This document shows, piece after piece, positions 45,115-53,186 of a stretch of 64,000 nt of DNA; the first letter of the stretch is position 1; every line of letters starts with the position of its first letter. The translations under genes and the position numbers were made by a program. The stretch covers positions 45,357 to 109,356 of the forward strand of contig NZ_JAOBPO010000007.1 in the NCBI RefSeq assembly GCF_025574485.1, given 5' to 3'. The notes beneath the pieces are model-generated. The model was not told where the DNA came from, did not search any database, and saw only the letters and a list, made by a program, of their open reading frames with translations. Source of the stretch: Kordiimonas aquimaris. GTDB taxonomy: Bacteria; Pseudomonadota; Alphaproteobacteria; Sphingomonadales; Kordiimonadaceae.

Positions 45115-45459
45115 TTAGTGTTTTGGAATCGCCTTTAGTTGATAAAGGCCGTTTTCAAGCGTTCCGAACAAGGCTGTTACATCAGGATGATCTATTGGTT
45201 CATCTGTATCATCAGGTATCAGGTTTTGTTGAGAAACATAGGCTTCGTAGCTTGCTTCTTCGTTCTCGGCAAACAAATGATAGAATGGCTGCTCTTTTTC
45301 AGGGCGAATTTCCGCAGGGATGGACTCAAGCCATTCCTCTGAATTAGCAAATTCAGGATCTACATCAAAAATCACGCCGCGAAATGGAAAATACCGGTGT
45401 CGTACGACTTGTCCGATATTAAAAAGCGGTGATTTGGAAACTATTGGTGCTGATACCAC
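45115..45459 (-). CDS. hspQ: Heat-shock protein HspQ (hemimethylated-DNA-binding YccV-like)
   Basis: A 114-residue cytoplasmic protein with the YccV fold: IGQVVRHRYFPFRGVIFDVD near residue 12, EEWLESIPAEIRPEKEQPFY, then HLFAENEEASYEAYVSQQNL. In enterobacteria HspQ tunes Lon and DnaA turnover. It starts with GTG behind a GGAG site. A TTGACA-17-TATCTC promoter lies just upstream on the minus strand. Confidence 0.9.
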   Translation of the reverse strand: MVSAPIVSKSPLFNIGQVVRHRYFPFRGVIFDVDPEFANSEEWLESIPAEIRPEKEQPFYHLFAENEEASYEAYVSQQNLIPDDTDEPIDHPDVTALFGTLENGLYQLKAIPKH

Positions 45460-45485
45460 GGTTTTTATTCTCCTAGTTCAGCTGT

Positions 45486-45514
45486 GAGATAGGCATCATT
45501 GTCGTTTTTGTCAA
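45486..45514 (-). promoter_or_regulatory. Sigma70-like promoter of hspQ
   Basis: On the minus strand TTGACA (45514-45509) and TATCTC (45491-45486) are 17 bases apart and about 30 bases upstream of the GTG start. No clear heat-shock sigma32 pattern was seen. Confidence 0.5.
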
Positions 45515-45726
45515 TTCTTACGAATGTCAATTGTATGTATATGAAATGCAGTTGCGTACATCTAATTGAGTGTATTTTTTTGTTTGTATGAAACGCATTT
45601 AATTTAAGTGTCTGTTTTTACTGGACTCATTAATAAGCATTGTCTCGAAAATGTCATGATTAAGTCATCAATCTGTTGTGTATAATGCATATTAAAGAGC
45701 TGAAAAGTATATTTACGGAATAAAAA

Positions 45727-45924
45727 ATGACAGAAACAATTAATCAAGATGGTCTGGCGAGGCTTATAAATTTTCAATTAATACGACTCAATCATACCAA
45801 CCGCATAGATGCGGCTCATTTTATTAAAGGTATGATTGGCGCATATGATCTGAGCGGCGAAATTATAAATAAAAGCCTAGATACATACTTCAGCGATGCA
45901 GCAAGCGAAAAACTCAAACATTAA
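45727..45924 (+). CDS. Small hypothetical protein
   Basis: A 65-residue reading frame, not recognised, with predicted helices and no membrane segment. It begins at an ATG with GGAA about 8 bases upstream after a 267-base AT-rich gap, and no other frame covers this stretch. Its balanced composition suggests a real gene, but coding status is uncertain. Confidence 0.45.
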   Translation: MTETINQDGLARLINFQLIRLNHTNRIDAAHFIKGMIGAYDLSGEIINKSLDTYFSDAASEKLKH

Positions 45925-45958
45925 GCTTGTTTCTCAAAATACTGTATGAGTGACGAGC

Positions 45959-46180
45959 TTAGTGCTCAGGCTCAAGAAGCTTGTGCAGATGTACAACAAC
46001 ATATTTTGTCATTGCATCGTCAACATTGGCCTGACTTACGCTGCGCCACGCATTTTCTGCTTCTTTGTAGCTGCCAAAGACACCAACAATGTCAACTTTT
46101 GATAAGTCGCGAAACTCAAGTGATTGTGGGTCATTTACTTGTCCGCCAAAAACGAGATGAAGAAGTTGCTTGTCCGCCAT
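45959..46180 (-). CDS. DUF4170 protein
   Basis: A 73-residue alphaproteobacterial protein of the DUF4170 type: LLHLVFGGQVNDPQSLEFRD, then VDIVGVFGSYKEAENAWRS and a final YVVVHLHKLL strand. The fold is a small alpha/beta unit; the function is unknown. It is divergent from the ACT-domain gene at 46311. Confidence 0.85.
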   Translation of the reverse strand: MADKQLLHLVFGGQVNDPQSLEFRDLSKVDIVGVFGSYKEAENAWRSVSQANVDDAMTKYVVVHLHKLLEPEH

Positions 46181-46269
46181 GAGAATGTTTCCTATTCAAT
46201 AGTGGTGTTTGTTTCTTCTTGTATCAGCTAAATGTTAACAACTGAGCAAGCGGCGCCTATGTATCAAAC

Positions 46270-46294
46270 TGGTCATAAAAGACCACCTTTTTTT
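46270..46294 (+). terminator. Terminator-like hairpin in the leader of the ACT gene
   Basis: TGGTC (46270-46274) and GACCA (46281-46285) with a 6-base loop are followed by CC and seven Ts. It lies only 16 bases before ATG 46311 and no rightward gene ends upstream of it, so it is either an attenuator or a chance structure. Confidence 0.4.
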
Positions 46295-46310
46295 GTTAGG
46301 ACATATTTAA

Positions 46311-46856
46311 ATGGTTTCTTCCGGCAATTTTTTAATCTCAATCATTGGCCGCGATAATGTAGGTATTGTGTCCGGTGTGTCAGGGTATCTATTTGATATT
46401 GGTGCAAATCTTGCCGATGGATCGTATGCGGTTCTTGGTGAAGGTTTCGAGTTTTCGTGTATCGCATCGTTCCATGAAAAGATTGATTTAACTGAAGTTC
46501 AAAGTGGATTAAATGCTCTGGAAACTTTGGAAGATGCAAGAATCACGATTACGCCATTTTCTTTTGGCGCTGCACGGGGGTTATCTGCAGAGATTTCTCA
46601 TGTTGTGGAAATCACTGGTGGTGATCGTCCGGGGTTGATTGCACGAATGAGTGAAGTGCTAGTCGAATATGACGCAAATATTGTGCGGATGAGCAGTAAG
46701 CGTTTGATTGACGAGGAAGGGGAGGCTCATTACAGCACACGTTTTGCAATAAACGCTGACCAGAGTCGGTTTGAGGCTTTGTCTGCAGCCTTAGTGAATA
46801 CGGCAGGCAGTTTGCGCCTGGAATGCAATATTGAGGTTGTTCAAAGTAAAAAATAA
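46311..46856 (+). CDS. Two-ACT-domain regulator, GcvR-like
   Basis: A 181-residue protein with two ACT domains: one at about residues 4-75 (FLISIIGRDNVGIVSGVSGY) and one at 95-175 (HVVEITGGDRPGLIARMSEV). This is the GcvR-like architecture, in which glycine binding controls the glycine-cleavage operon in enterobacteria. It contains no DNA-binding domain. A GTTAGGA site precedes the ATG. The glycine role is inferred from architecture only; it could sense another amino acid. Confidence 0.82.
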   Translation: MVSSGNFLISIIGRDNVGIVSGVSGYLFDIGANLADGSYAVLGEGFEFSCIASFHEKIDLTEVQSGLNALETLEDARITITPFSFGAARGLSAEISHVVEITGGDRPGLIARMSEVLVEYDANIVRMSSKRLIDEEGEAHYSTRFAINADQSRFEALSAALVNTAGSLRLECNIEVVQSKK

Positions 46857-46878
46857 GGGCGCTGAGCACCCTTATTTT
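46851..46878. terminator. Bidirectional terminator between the ACT gene and mlaC
   Basis: AAATAAGGG (46851-46859) and CCCTTATTT (46869-46877) form a 9-bp stem with A/T-rich flanks on both sides, between two convergent genes. The stop codon of the ACT gene lies in the left arm. Confidence 0.7.
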
Positions 46879-46900
46879 ATTTATACTGCAGTTACATGTC

Positions 46901-47521
46901 TTAGCTTCGGATAGATTGCTCTTTCAACCATTCGATCAAGCCTGATAAGCCAACGCTTTTAACTTTTGCACCAAAAACATCCCTATTGGTAATCATTAAG
47001 TTGATACCTTCGAACTCCAAATTTACAATTTGAAATTTGCCGTCTTTTTTTCGAACGCGCCAGTCAGCGAGAATAGGCTGGCCTTGCTCACGTTGTACTT
47101 CTGTCCGTACAAAGATATGACCGTTGCGCCCAGACGCAGGTTTGGTACCAATAACACTCAATTGTTCAAAACCAACTTGCTGCATGCGTTTATCAAATTC
47201 AGCGACAACATAGTCGCTCATCGCGTCCATATAAGCAGCACGTTCATCTCGGCTAGCTGATGCGAAGTGGCGACCAAGCATACCCCGGGCAATGAGGTTT
47301 ATGTCAGTTGCATTTTCAAAAATAGCACGAAACGCTGCGTACCGTTCTTCTTCGTTCAGTTTGCTGTCACTCCAAACTGCTATTGTTTCTGCAGCAAGTG
47401 TTTCAATAAACTCTATGGCGCCGCGTGTGTCATCAACAGCAGCATCCTGAGCTGACACGGGCGTTATCGTTGCCCATATGGTTCCAATAAAGGCAATTAA
47501 CAGTGAAAGTCTCAGTTTCAT
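46901..47521 (-). CDS. mlaC: Phospholipid-binding protein MlaC-like
   Basis: A 206-residue periplasmic protein with a signal peptide (about residues 1-24). Its pattern (ERYAAFRAIFENATDINLIA, ARGMLGRHFASASRDERAAY, VRKKDGKFQIVNLEFEGINL) is that of MlaC/Ttg2D, which ferries phospholipids between outer- and inner-membrane Mla complexes. No mlaDEF genes are nearby, which is unusual. It lies downstream of a cytochrome c gene, 33 bases away on the same strand. Confidence 0.87.
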   Translation of the reverse strand: MKLRLSLLIAFIGTIWATITPVSAQDAAVDDTRGAIEFIETLAAETIAVWSDSKLNEEERYAAFRAIFENATDINLIARGMLGRHFASASRDERAAYMDAMSDYVVAEFDKRMQQVGFEQLSVIGTKPASGRNGHIFVRTEVQREQGQPILADWRVRKKDGKFQIVNLEFEGINLMITNRDVFGAKVKSVGLSGLIEWLKEQSIRS

Positions 47522-47554
47522 AGTGTCCTCGTTTCATATGATCGTAGTTTTAAA

Positions 47555-47989
47555 CTACTCTGTGGCAACTGTAGCTTCACGCAAATAAGCCATCAGATCT
47601 TTTCTGTCTTGTTCTTTTTTTAGGCCAGCGAAAGCCATTTTGTTGCCAGGTAAAAAGGATCTAGGCTGAACAAGCCATTCATTTAGGTTTTGCTCAGTCC
47701 ATATAAAGTCAGCTTCTTTAAGCACTTGTGAGTATCGCGTAAAACCTTCAGCAGAACCTGCTTGCCGGCCAAATATAGAATCCAGATTCGGGCCAATTCG
47801 TGTGCGCGCTGTGGCTGTTAGGTTATGGCATGCCCGGCAACGGTTAAAAAGGCGCTTACCTTTTACTGCATCACCTTCAGCAGAAATACTGGTATCGTCA
47901 GGATTAGCTGTTGCTGAAATTGAAGGAAGGAAAGTTGCAGTCATTACCATTAAGGCGGTTATGACAGTTTCTTTATTCAAAATTCTCAT
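47555..47989 (-). CDS. Class I c-type cytochrome
   Basis: A 144-residue periplasmic electron carrier with a signal peptide (about 1-28). The haem-binding CRACH motif is near residue 53 and the axial Met is in GNKMAFAGL near residue 118. The pattern GKRLFNRCRACHNL and IGPNLDSIFGRQAG is that of cytochrome c2/c550. It would pass electrons to an oxidase, such as the aa3 type implied by the subunit IV gene at 44925. It is upstream of mlaC. Confidence 0.92.
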   Translation of the reverse strand: MRILNKETVITALMVMTATFLPSISATANPDDTSISAEGDAVKGKRLFNRCRACHNLTATARTRIGPNLDSIFGRQAGSAEGFTRYSQVLKEADFIWTEQNLNEWLVQPRSFLPGNKMAFAGLKKEQDRKDLMAYLREATVATE

Positions 47990-48104
47990 TAGGTATGTTC
48001 CAATTATTTGTCGTTTCGCAAACTCTTATACCCGAAATATGGCACAAAATATGGCGTTTGTTGCCTGAACGAGTGCTGAACACATTAGGCATCGTTTTTA
48101 ATCA

Positions 48105-48139
48105 ATCAATGCGTACGACGGAAGGTCGCACGCATTGAT
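48105..48139. terminator. Long hairpin downstream of the symporter gene
   Basis: A 14-bp stem with one mismatch (48105-48119 against 48125-48139) has the loop GGAAG. It lies 45 bases past the end of the symporter gene on the minus strand. Neither side has a T tract, so termination is likely but not certain; it could be a transcript-stabilising 3' structure. Confidence 0.45.
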
Positions 48140-48183
48140 ACATTTTAATGTTTACCCAAGCTTTTATATAAGCTCAAATAATC

Positions 48184-49755
48184 TTAGTCTTTAGCAACAT
48201 ATGGTTTTATTTCGCCGGATTTAATGCGGGCAAAATAATCATCCATCATTGCGCGCACTTCTTTTCTCATCAGATATAGCCCCAGTATATTTGGGAAACC
48301 TATAGCAAGGAGCAGGGCGTCTGCCATTCCCATAACGGGTGCAAGGGACATAGCTGAGCCAACAAAAAGAGCAATCAAATATGTCATCTTGAAGCCAAGG
48401 TCGGCAGCTCTGTTGTTGCCAAAGAGCCATAAGAATGAACGCTGACCGTAGTAAAACCAGGTAAGTGACGTTGAAAATGCGAACATCACAACTGCGATAG
48501 TCAACACATACGGGAACCAGTCAATCACTGTTGCAAACGCCTTGGACGTTAGCGAGATACCCGCAAGGGTACTTGTGTCACTGCCGTCAACTGAGCCTGT
48601 AAGAATGATTACAAGCGCCGTAATTGTACAAATTAATACTGTATCAATAAATGGCTCCAGCAGAGCAACCAAGCCTTCAGAAACGGGTTCTTTTGTTTTA
48701 GCTGCTGCGTGTGCAATTGATGCAGAACCAAGGCCAGCCTCGTTCGAGAAGGTTGCGCGGCGCAAGCCTTGTACGAGAACGCCGATAATACCACCGGTGA
48801 TACCTTCGCCTGTAAAAGCACCAGAAATAATTTGGCCAAATGCCCATGGAATTTCTGTGACATGACCAAAAATTACAACAAATGATGCTGTAATATATAT
48901 AACGGCCATAATAGGTACGAGGAACTCAGTGACGTGGGTAATTTGGCGAATACCACCAATAATTACCATGCCAACTACAGCAGCGTAAACTAATCCAAAT
49001 AACCACGGACGACCATATAGGAAGCTATCACTTCCACCAGTTAAGGCCGCTACTTCATTGGTAAATTGAATTGAAGATTGGTTGACCTGAAATAACGCGC
49101 CAGCACCGAATGCACCACCAATAACGAACACTGCTGCTATTACGGCAAGTACCTTACCCAAGTTAGGCATACCTTGATTGGCAAGGCCTTGGCTCAAATA
49201 ATACATTGGGCCACCAGAAACGACACCGTTTTCATCAATTTGACGGTATTTAACACCAAGCGTACATTCAACGAATTTTGACGTCATGCCAAAAAAGCCA
49301 GCCATGATCATCCAGAAAGTCGCACCGGGACCACCAATTGAAATAGCGATAGCAACACCTGCGATATTACCAAGGCCAACGGTGCCCGATACTGCAGCCG
49401 TTAACGCCTGAAAGTGTGTGACTTCGCCGGGATCATCTGGGTCGTCATATGTTCCGCGTACAATCTTGAGCGACTGTTTAAAGCCGCGAAGGTTAGGAAA
49501 CCCCATATAGAAACTGAAGAAAATGCCGCCACCAAGTAACCAGATGACAATAATAGGTATGCCAGGTGCCTCGCTTACTAACCAATCCATTGGAATGGTA
49601 ACAAAAATGACTGTGTCAATAAAAGCAGCTACTGGAGCCATGAAATTATTTACTGCATCAACAACTGTTGTGCCGCCATCTTGTGCAAAAGCTGATTGTG
49701 TGATCAGTGCTAATGCCGCGCATGCCAGCGCAATAAATGCCGAAAGGCGTTTCAT
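48184..49755 (-). CDS. Sodium:alanine symporter family protein
   Basis: A 523-residue polytopic transporter of the AGCS family. A signal-like N-terminal segment precedes about ten or eleven helices. The motifs HFQALTAAVSGTVGLGNIAG near residue 107 and FSNEAGLGSASIAHAAA near residue 343 are diagnostic of Na+- or H+-coupled alanine/glycine carriers. AAGGGGGAGA gives a strong ribosome-binding site. It has an unusually long structured leader (see 49756). Confidence 0.93.
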   Translation of the reverse strand: MKRLSAFIALACAALALITQSAFAQDGGTTVVDAVNNFMAPVAAFIDTVIFVTIPMDWLVSEAPGIPIIVIWLLGGGIFFSFYMGFPNLRGFKQSLKIVRGTYDDPDDPGEVTHFQALTAAVSGTVGLGNIAGVAIAISIGGPGATFWMIMAGFFGMTSKFVECTLGVKYRQIDENGVVSGGPMYYLSQGLANQGMPNLGKVLAVIAAVFVIGGAFGAGALFQVNQSSIQFTNEVAALTGGSDSFLYGRPWLFGLVYAAVVGMVIIGGIRQITHVTEFLVPIMAVIYITASFVVIFGHVTEIPWAFGQIISGAFTGEGITGGIIGVLVQGLRRATFSNEAGLGSASIAHAAAKTKEPVSEGLVALLEPFIDTVLICTITALVIILTGSVDGSDTSTLAGISLTSKAFATVIDWFPYVLTIAVVMFAFSTSLTWFYYGQRSFLWLFGNNRAADLGFKMTYLIALFVGSAMSLAPVMGMADALLLAIGFPNILGLYLMRKEVRAMMDDYFARIKSGEIKPYVAKD

Positions 49756-50103
49756 TCAGTCTCCCCCTTCAAGGTAATTTAGTCTTTTTGTGTGATTACA
49801 AGCGTAAATACTGTTGTTGTAGCAATCACTGTTTTCAAAGTTGGCGAATGCTAGCCGGAATGACCGCTAGGCTCAACGGAAAGATGAAGCAACTCAAAAA
49901 ACAGTGAAGTTTCTGTGTTTTTTTAATATTTTTCTAAACTTTATTCCTAGTTAGCTACTTGTATCAGTGCTTTGCCAATAAAACTTTAGAGAACCTTTAA
50001 CTGCCAATTAACTTGTTTGACTTAACGTTCCTAAATCGTTTCGAAGGATACTTAGCAGTATATCCGAAATGTCAGGCATTAATTATATAATGGGGTAGCG
50101 ACC
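49756..50103. other. 348-base intergenic region with nested inverted repeats
   Basis: This stretch separates the divergent symporter (minus) and DUF2336 (plus) genes. Positions 49826-49835 and 49898-49907 form a perfect 10-bp outer stem; inside it, GTTG/CAAC and CTAGC/GCTAG (49851-49870) stack as an inner hairpin. On the minus strand this would be a structured symporter leader. A perfect CtrA-type box is at 49997-50012. A further hairpin (GGAT-ACT/AGT-ATCC) lies at 50046-50065. No reading frame is credible. Confidence 0.55.
49997..50012. promoter_or_regulatory. CtrA-type box (TTAA-N7-TTAAC)
   Basis: TTAA (49997-50000), seven bases, then TTAAC (50008-50012) is a perfect match to the CtrA consensus of alphaproteobacteria. 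It lies about 92 bases before the DUF2336 start. No other match was found in the intergenic regions I scanned. Confidence 0.5.
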
Positions 50104-51228
50104 TTGTCAGAGACATCCAGACTTTCAAGCGCAGATGTAGCAAAGCTGTTGCAGGATCCGAATAGTGATAACCGAGCATTAGCAGCCCGTAAAGTTGCTG
50201 CTACGTTTGAAGGTAAAGAGCTTTCCAAGAGTGAACGTGCCATAGCGGAAGATATTTTTCGTGCTATGTTAAGTGATGCAGCTGAACGGGTGCGTCATGC
50301 ATTGTCTGATAGTCTCAAGGATAACCCACTTGTACCGCATGATATTGCAGCAACTCTTGCTAAAGATGTTGAAGCTGTTGCCATGCCGATGATCGAAAGT
50401 TCAACGGTCTTGACCGATGAAGATCTCATCGAAATTGTTCGCACGCGCAACTCGGAAGTTCAGGAAGCTGTTGCTGGCCGCGCAAGCGTGTCTGAGGAAT
50501 TGGCAGGCGCACTAGTAGAAACCAACAATGAACATGTTGTAGCAAAATTAGTGACGAATAACGGCGCAAGTATCAATGAGGCAACATATGAACAGGTGCT
50601 TGATAAATTTGCTGATAGTGACGCCATTAAAGACCCAATGGCTAAACGCAATGACTTGCCTGTTGGTGTTTCAGAGCGTTTGGTAACTATGGTTTCCGAG
50701 CAACTTCGCGACCATATTATGACACACAATCGTATCTCACCGGCGACAGCTAGTGACTTGTTACTGGAAAGCCGGGAAAAAGCGACTGTGTCTCTAGTAG
50801 AAGGCGGCAGCCAGCGCACTATTCAGGAATTGGTTGATCAGCTTGATGCAAATGGTCGTTTGACTCCAACTCTTATGCTGAGAGCACTATGCATGGGGGA
50901 CACAACCTTTTTTGAAGTTGCCTTGGCTAAGCGAGTGAAAATTCCTGTTTTGAATGCTTATAAATTGGTGCACGATGGCGGTGACCTGGGATTAAAGCGA
51001 TTGTTTGATGCTGCAAATATGCCTGATCAATTTCTGGGAATGGCGCGTGCTGCACTTGAGGTTTCAGAAGAAATGGCAATGACAGGCGGTGATGATCGTG
51101 AAGTTTACAAAAAACTAATGATTGAGCGTGTTCTTACACGTGTTGAAGATGACATCGATACAGAAAACCTTGACTATCTTATAGGTAAACTTGGTTCAGC
51201 TTCATCAGCTCAAGCGGCTGCTCTATAA
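50104..51228 (+). CDS. DUF2336 protein
   Basis: A 374-residue, almost all-helical protein of the alphaproteobacterial DUF2336 family. It begins SADVAKLLQDPNSDNRALAA and shows HEAT-like helical repeats, for example VRHALSDSLKDNPLVPHDIA. It is cytoplasmic. The TTG start follows GGGGTAGCG. The family is often linked to cell-cycle or motility contexts; a CtrA-type box upstream agrees, but no function is proven. It ends 5 bases before the convergent dctM stop. Confidence 0.86.
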   Translation: MSETSRLSSADVAKLLQDPNSDNRALAARKVAATFEGKELSKSERAIAEDIFRAMLSDAAERVRHALSDSLKDNPLVPHDIAATLAKDVEAVAMPMIESSTVLTDEDLIEIVRTRNSEVQEAVAGRASVSEELAGALVETNNEHVVAKLVTNNGASINEATYEQVLDKFADSDAIKDPMAKRNDLPVGVSERLVTMVSEQLRDHIMTHNRISPATASDLLLESREKATVSLVEGGSQRTIQELVDQLDANGRLTPTLMLRALCMGDTTFFEVALAKRVKIPVLNAYKLVHDGGDLGLKRLFDAANMPDQFLGMARAALEVSEEMAMTGGDDREVYKKLMIERVLTRVEDDIDTENLDYLIGKLGSASSAQAAAL

Positions 51229-51233
51229 ATTGC

Positions 51234-52595
51234 CTAATTTGATCTAAGCGGTAGCCATAATGCAATTTCTGGCCACAAGAGAACAGCAATCAAGCCAAGT
51301 AATTGCAATGCCACAAATGGAATAATGCCGCGGTATATATCGCGAAGCTCTACCAGTTCACCTGCGGCACCTTTCATGTAAAAAAGTGCAAAGCCAAAGG
51401 GTGGTGTCAAGAAACTGGTTTGTAAATTGACAGCCATTAAAATAGCAAACCATGTAGTTGTCATGCCTGCCGCAGGAAGATGATCACCAAAATCTAGCGC
51501 CGCTATTACGGGTGCGAATACTGGCAATATAATCAGTGTGATTTCGATCCAATCAAAGAAAAAACCCAAGATAAAGATAGTTATCATCAGCACAGCGAGA
51601 ACTGTCCATGCTCCAGTACCTGTAGCTTCAATCATATGCAAAATTGAATCATGACCACCGAGCAATGCAAACACGTATGAAAAAGCTGTCGCCCCTACAA
51701 ATAGGCCAAACAACATAGTGGTAGTAAGTGCAGACCGCTCAACAACATCTTTTAGTGTTTTAAAACTTAATTGCTTGCGTACAAGTGCCAGAATAAGTGC
51801 ACCGAATGCACCAACACCACTAGCTTCTGTTGGCGTTGCAAAACCGCCAAAAATTGAACCTAAAACCATAATAATCAGCAAAATTGGCGGCACGAAACTG
51901 CGTATTATCATGCCAGCAGAAAGTGGTTCTGTAATTTCGTTCTTCATTAATGGTGGTGCCAAGTCTGGATTGATGAATGCGCGTATCAATATATAGCTAA
52001 AATATAAACCGGCGAGCATCAGGCTCGGGACAATCGCTGCCAGAAACAATCCGCCTGCTGATGTCCCTAAAAGGTCTGCCATGACCACGAGCATAATAGA
52101 TGGCGGCAAGAGAATACCAAGTGTACCTGATGCAGCGATAGTGCCAGTGGCAAGCGGTCGATCGTAGCCGCGTTCAATCATGATGGGCAAGGCCATCAAG
52201 GTCATCATAACCACACTAGCGCCGATGATACCTGTTGTAGCAGCAAGAATGACACCCAGCGTGGTCACAGATAGCGCTAAGCCACCCGGAATGCGTCGTG
52301 TCATAAGCTGCAACGTAGAGAGTAAATCTCTGGCGATACCGCTTTTTTCAAGCATAGTGCCCATAAATATGAACATTGGTATCGCAACAAGTACTTGTTT
52401 GCTAACTACCCCGCCAAAAATGCGGCTCACCACAAGAAAAAAGCTGTTTGGGTTTTCATAGCCTAAAACAACAGCAATTGCCCAAAACCCTAAACCAACA
52501 CCGCCTAGAACAAACGCAACAGGAAACCCGGTGAATAATAGTGGGATCAAGACTACAAACATAAGAAAAGGTAATAGTTCGATTACTTCAGTCAT
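51234..52595 (-). CDS. dctM: TRAP transporter large permease (DctM)
   Basis: A 453-residue membrane protein with about twelve helices. The family motifs are PMFIFMGTMLEKSGIARDLL near residue 76 and GTLGILLPPSIMLVVMADL near residue 156. It is the ion-coupled permease of a DctPQM system. It follows dctQ by 3 bases. The substrate cannot be read from sequence; a mono- or dicarboxylate is a usual guess. Confidence 0.94.
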   Translation of the reverse strand: MTEVIELLPFLMFVVLIPLLFTGFPVAFVLGGVGLGFWAIAVVLGYENPNSFFLVVSRIFGGVVSKQVLVAIPMFIFMGTMLEKSGIARDLLSTLQLMTRRIPGGLALSVTTLGVILAATTGIIGASVVMMTLMALPIMIERGYDRPLATGTIAASGTLGILLPPSIMLVVMADLLGTSAGGLFLAAIVPSLMLAGLYFSYILIRAFINPDLAPPLMKNEITEPLSAGMIIRSFVPPILLIIMVLGSIFGGFATPTEASGVGAFGALILALVRKQLSFKTLKDVVERSALTTTMLFGLFVGATAFSYVFALLGGHDSILHMIEATGTGAWTVLAVLMITIFILGFFFDWIEITLIILPVFAPVIAALDFGDHLPAAGMTTTWFAILMAVNLQTSFLTPPFGFALFYMKGAAGELVELRDIYRGIIPFVALQLLGLIAVLLWPEIALWLPLRSN

Positions 52596-52598
52596 TAA

Positions 52599-53186
52599 TT
52601 ATGTCTCAACAGTATTGGCTAAAGTAATGGAGGCCTTACGTGTTTTATCGCCAGAAAAGCCTGTATGGGGTGCAAGTGACGCAGACCCGAACAGAAAAAC
52701 GATTGCTTTAAGTGCTTTCGAAAAGGCAGAGCACGCAAGGAGCAAGAAGCCGACAGGAATAGCCGCTTTAATAAGCCACCGATTTGTTAAGCCTGTAGGT
52801 GAGGGTGAAGCTTCATTATAAGCGAGGCTGTATTCAACATAATCAAAACCAAACCAAACGATAGTTGCGATGTAAGGTAGTAAAAATACCATACATCCCA
52901 AAAGTTCTATGATCGCACGTGTGCGTGGGTTCCATTTTTCGCTAAAGAGTTCGATACGGACGTGGCCGTTGGCGCTATATGTCCAACCTAGGCATAGTAA
53001 GAAGAGTGCACCGTGTAGATGCCATTCCATTTCCTGCAGTTTTGTTGAACCAATGACAAACCAATGTCTTAGAGTGACATCGAGCATGATAACAATGACC
53101 AATGCAATAAGAAACCATGCTGCCAACTTGCCTGCGCGTACGGCCATACCGTCAATAAAGTCTGCAATTTTAAGTATATGCTGCAT
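52599..53186 (-). CDS. dctQ: TRAP transporter small permease (DctQ)
   Basis: A 195-residue, four-helix membrane protein. The EMEWHLHGALFLLCLGWTY block near residue 53 and the VRIELFSEKWNPRTRAIIEL block are typical DctQ. It overlaps the dctP stop by one base and precedes dctM, so the three form one transport operon. Confidence 0.92.
   Translation of the reverse strand: MQHILKIADFIDGMAVRAGKLAAWFLIALVIVIMLDVTLRHWFVIGSTKLQEMEWHLHGALFLLCLGWTYSANGHVRIELFSEKWNPRTRAIIELLGCMVFLLPYIATIVWFGFDYVEYSLAYNEASPSPTGLTNRWLIKAAIPVGFLLLACSAFSKALKAIVFLFGSASLAPHTGFSGDKTRKASITLANTVET

Noticed and set aside
49826..49907. Glycine riboswitch in the symporter leader
   Set aside because: The conserved glycine aptamer core motifs are not visible; the structure was kept only as an unassigned leader element.
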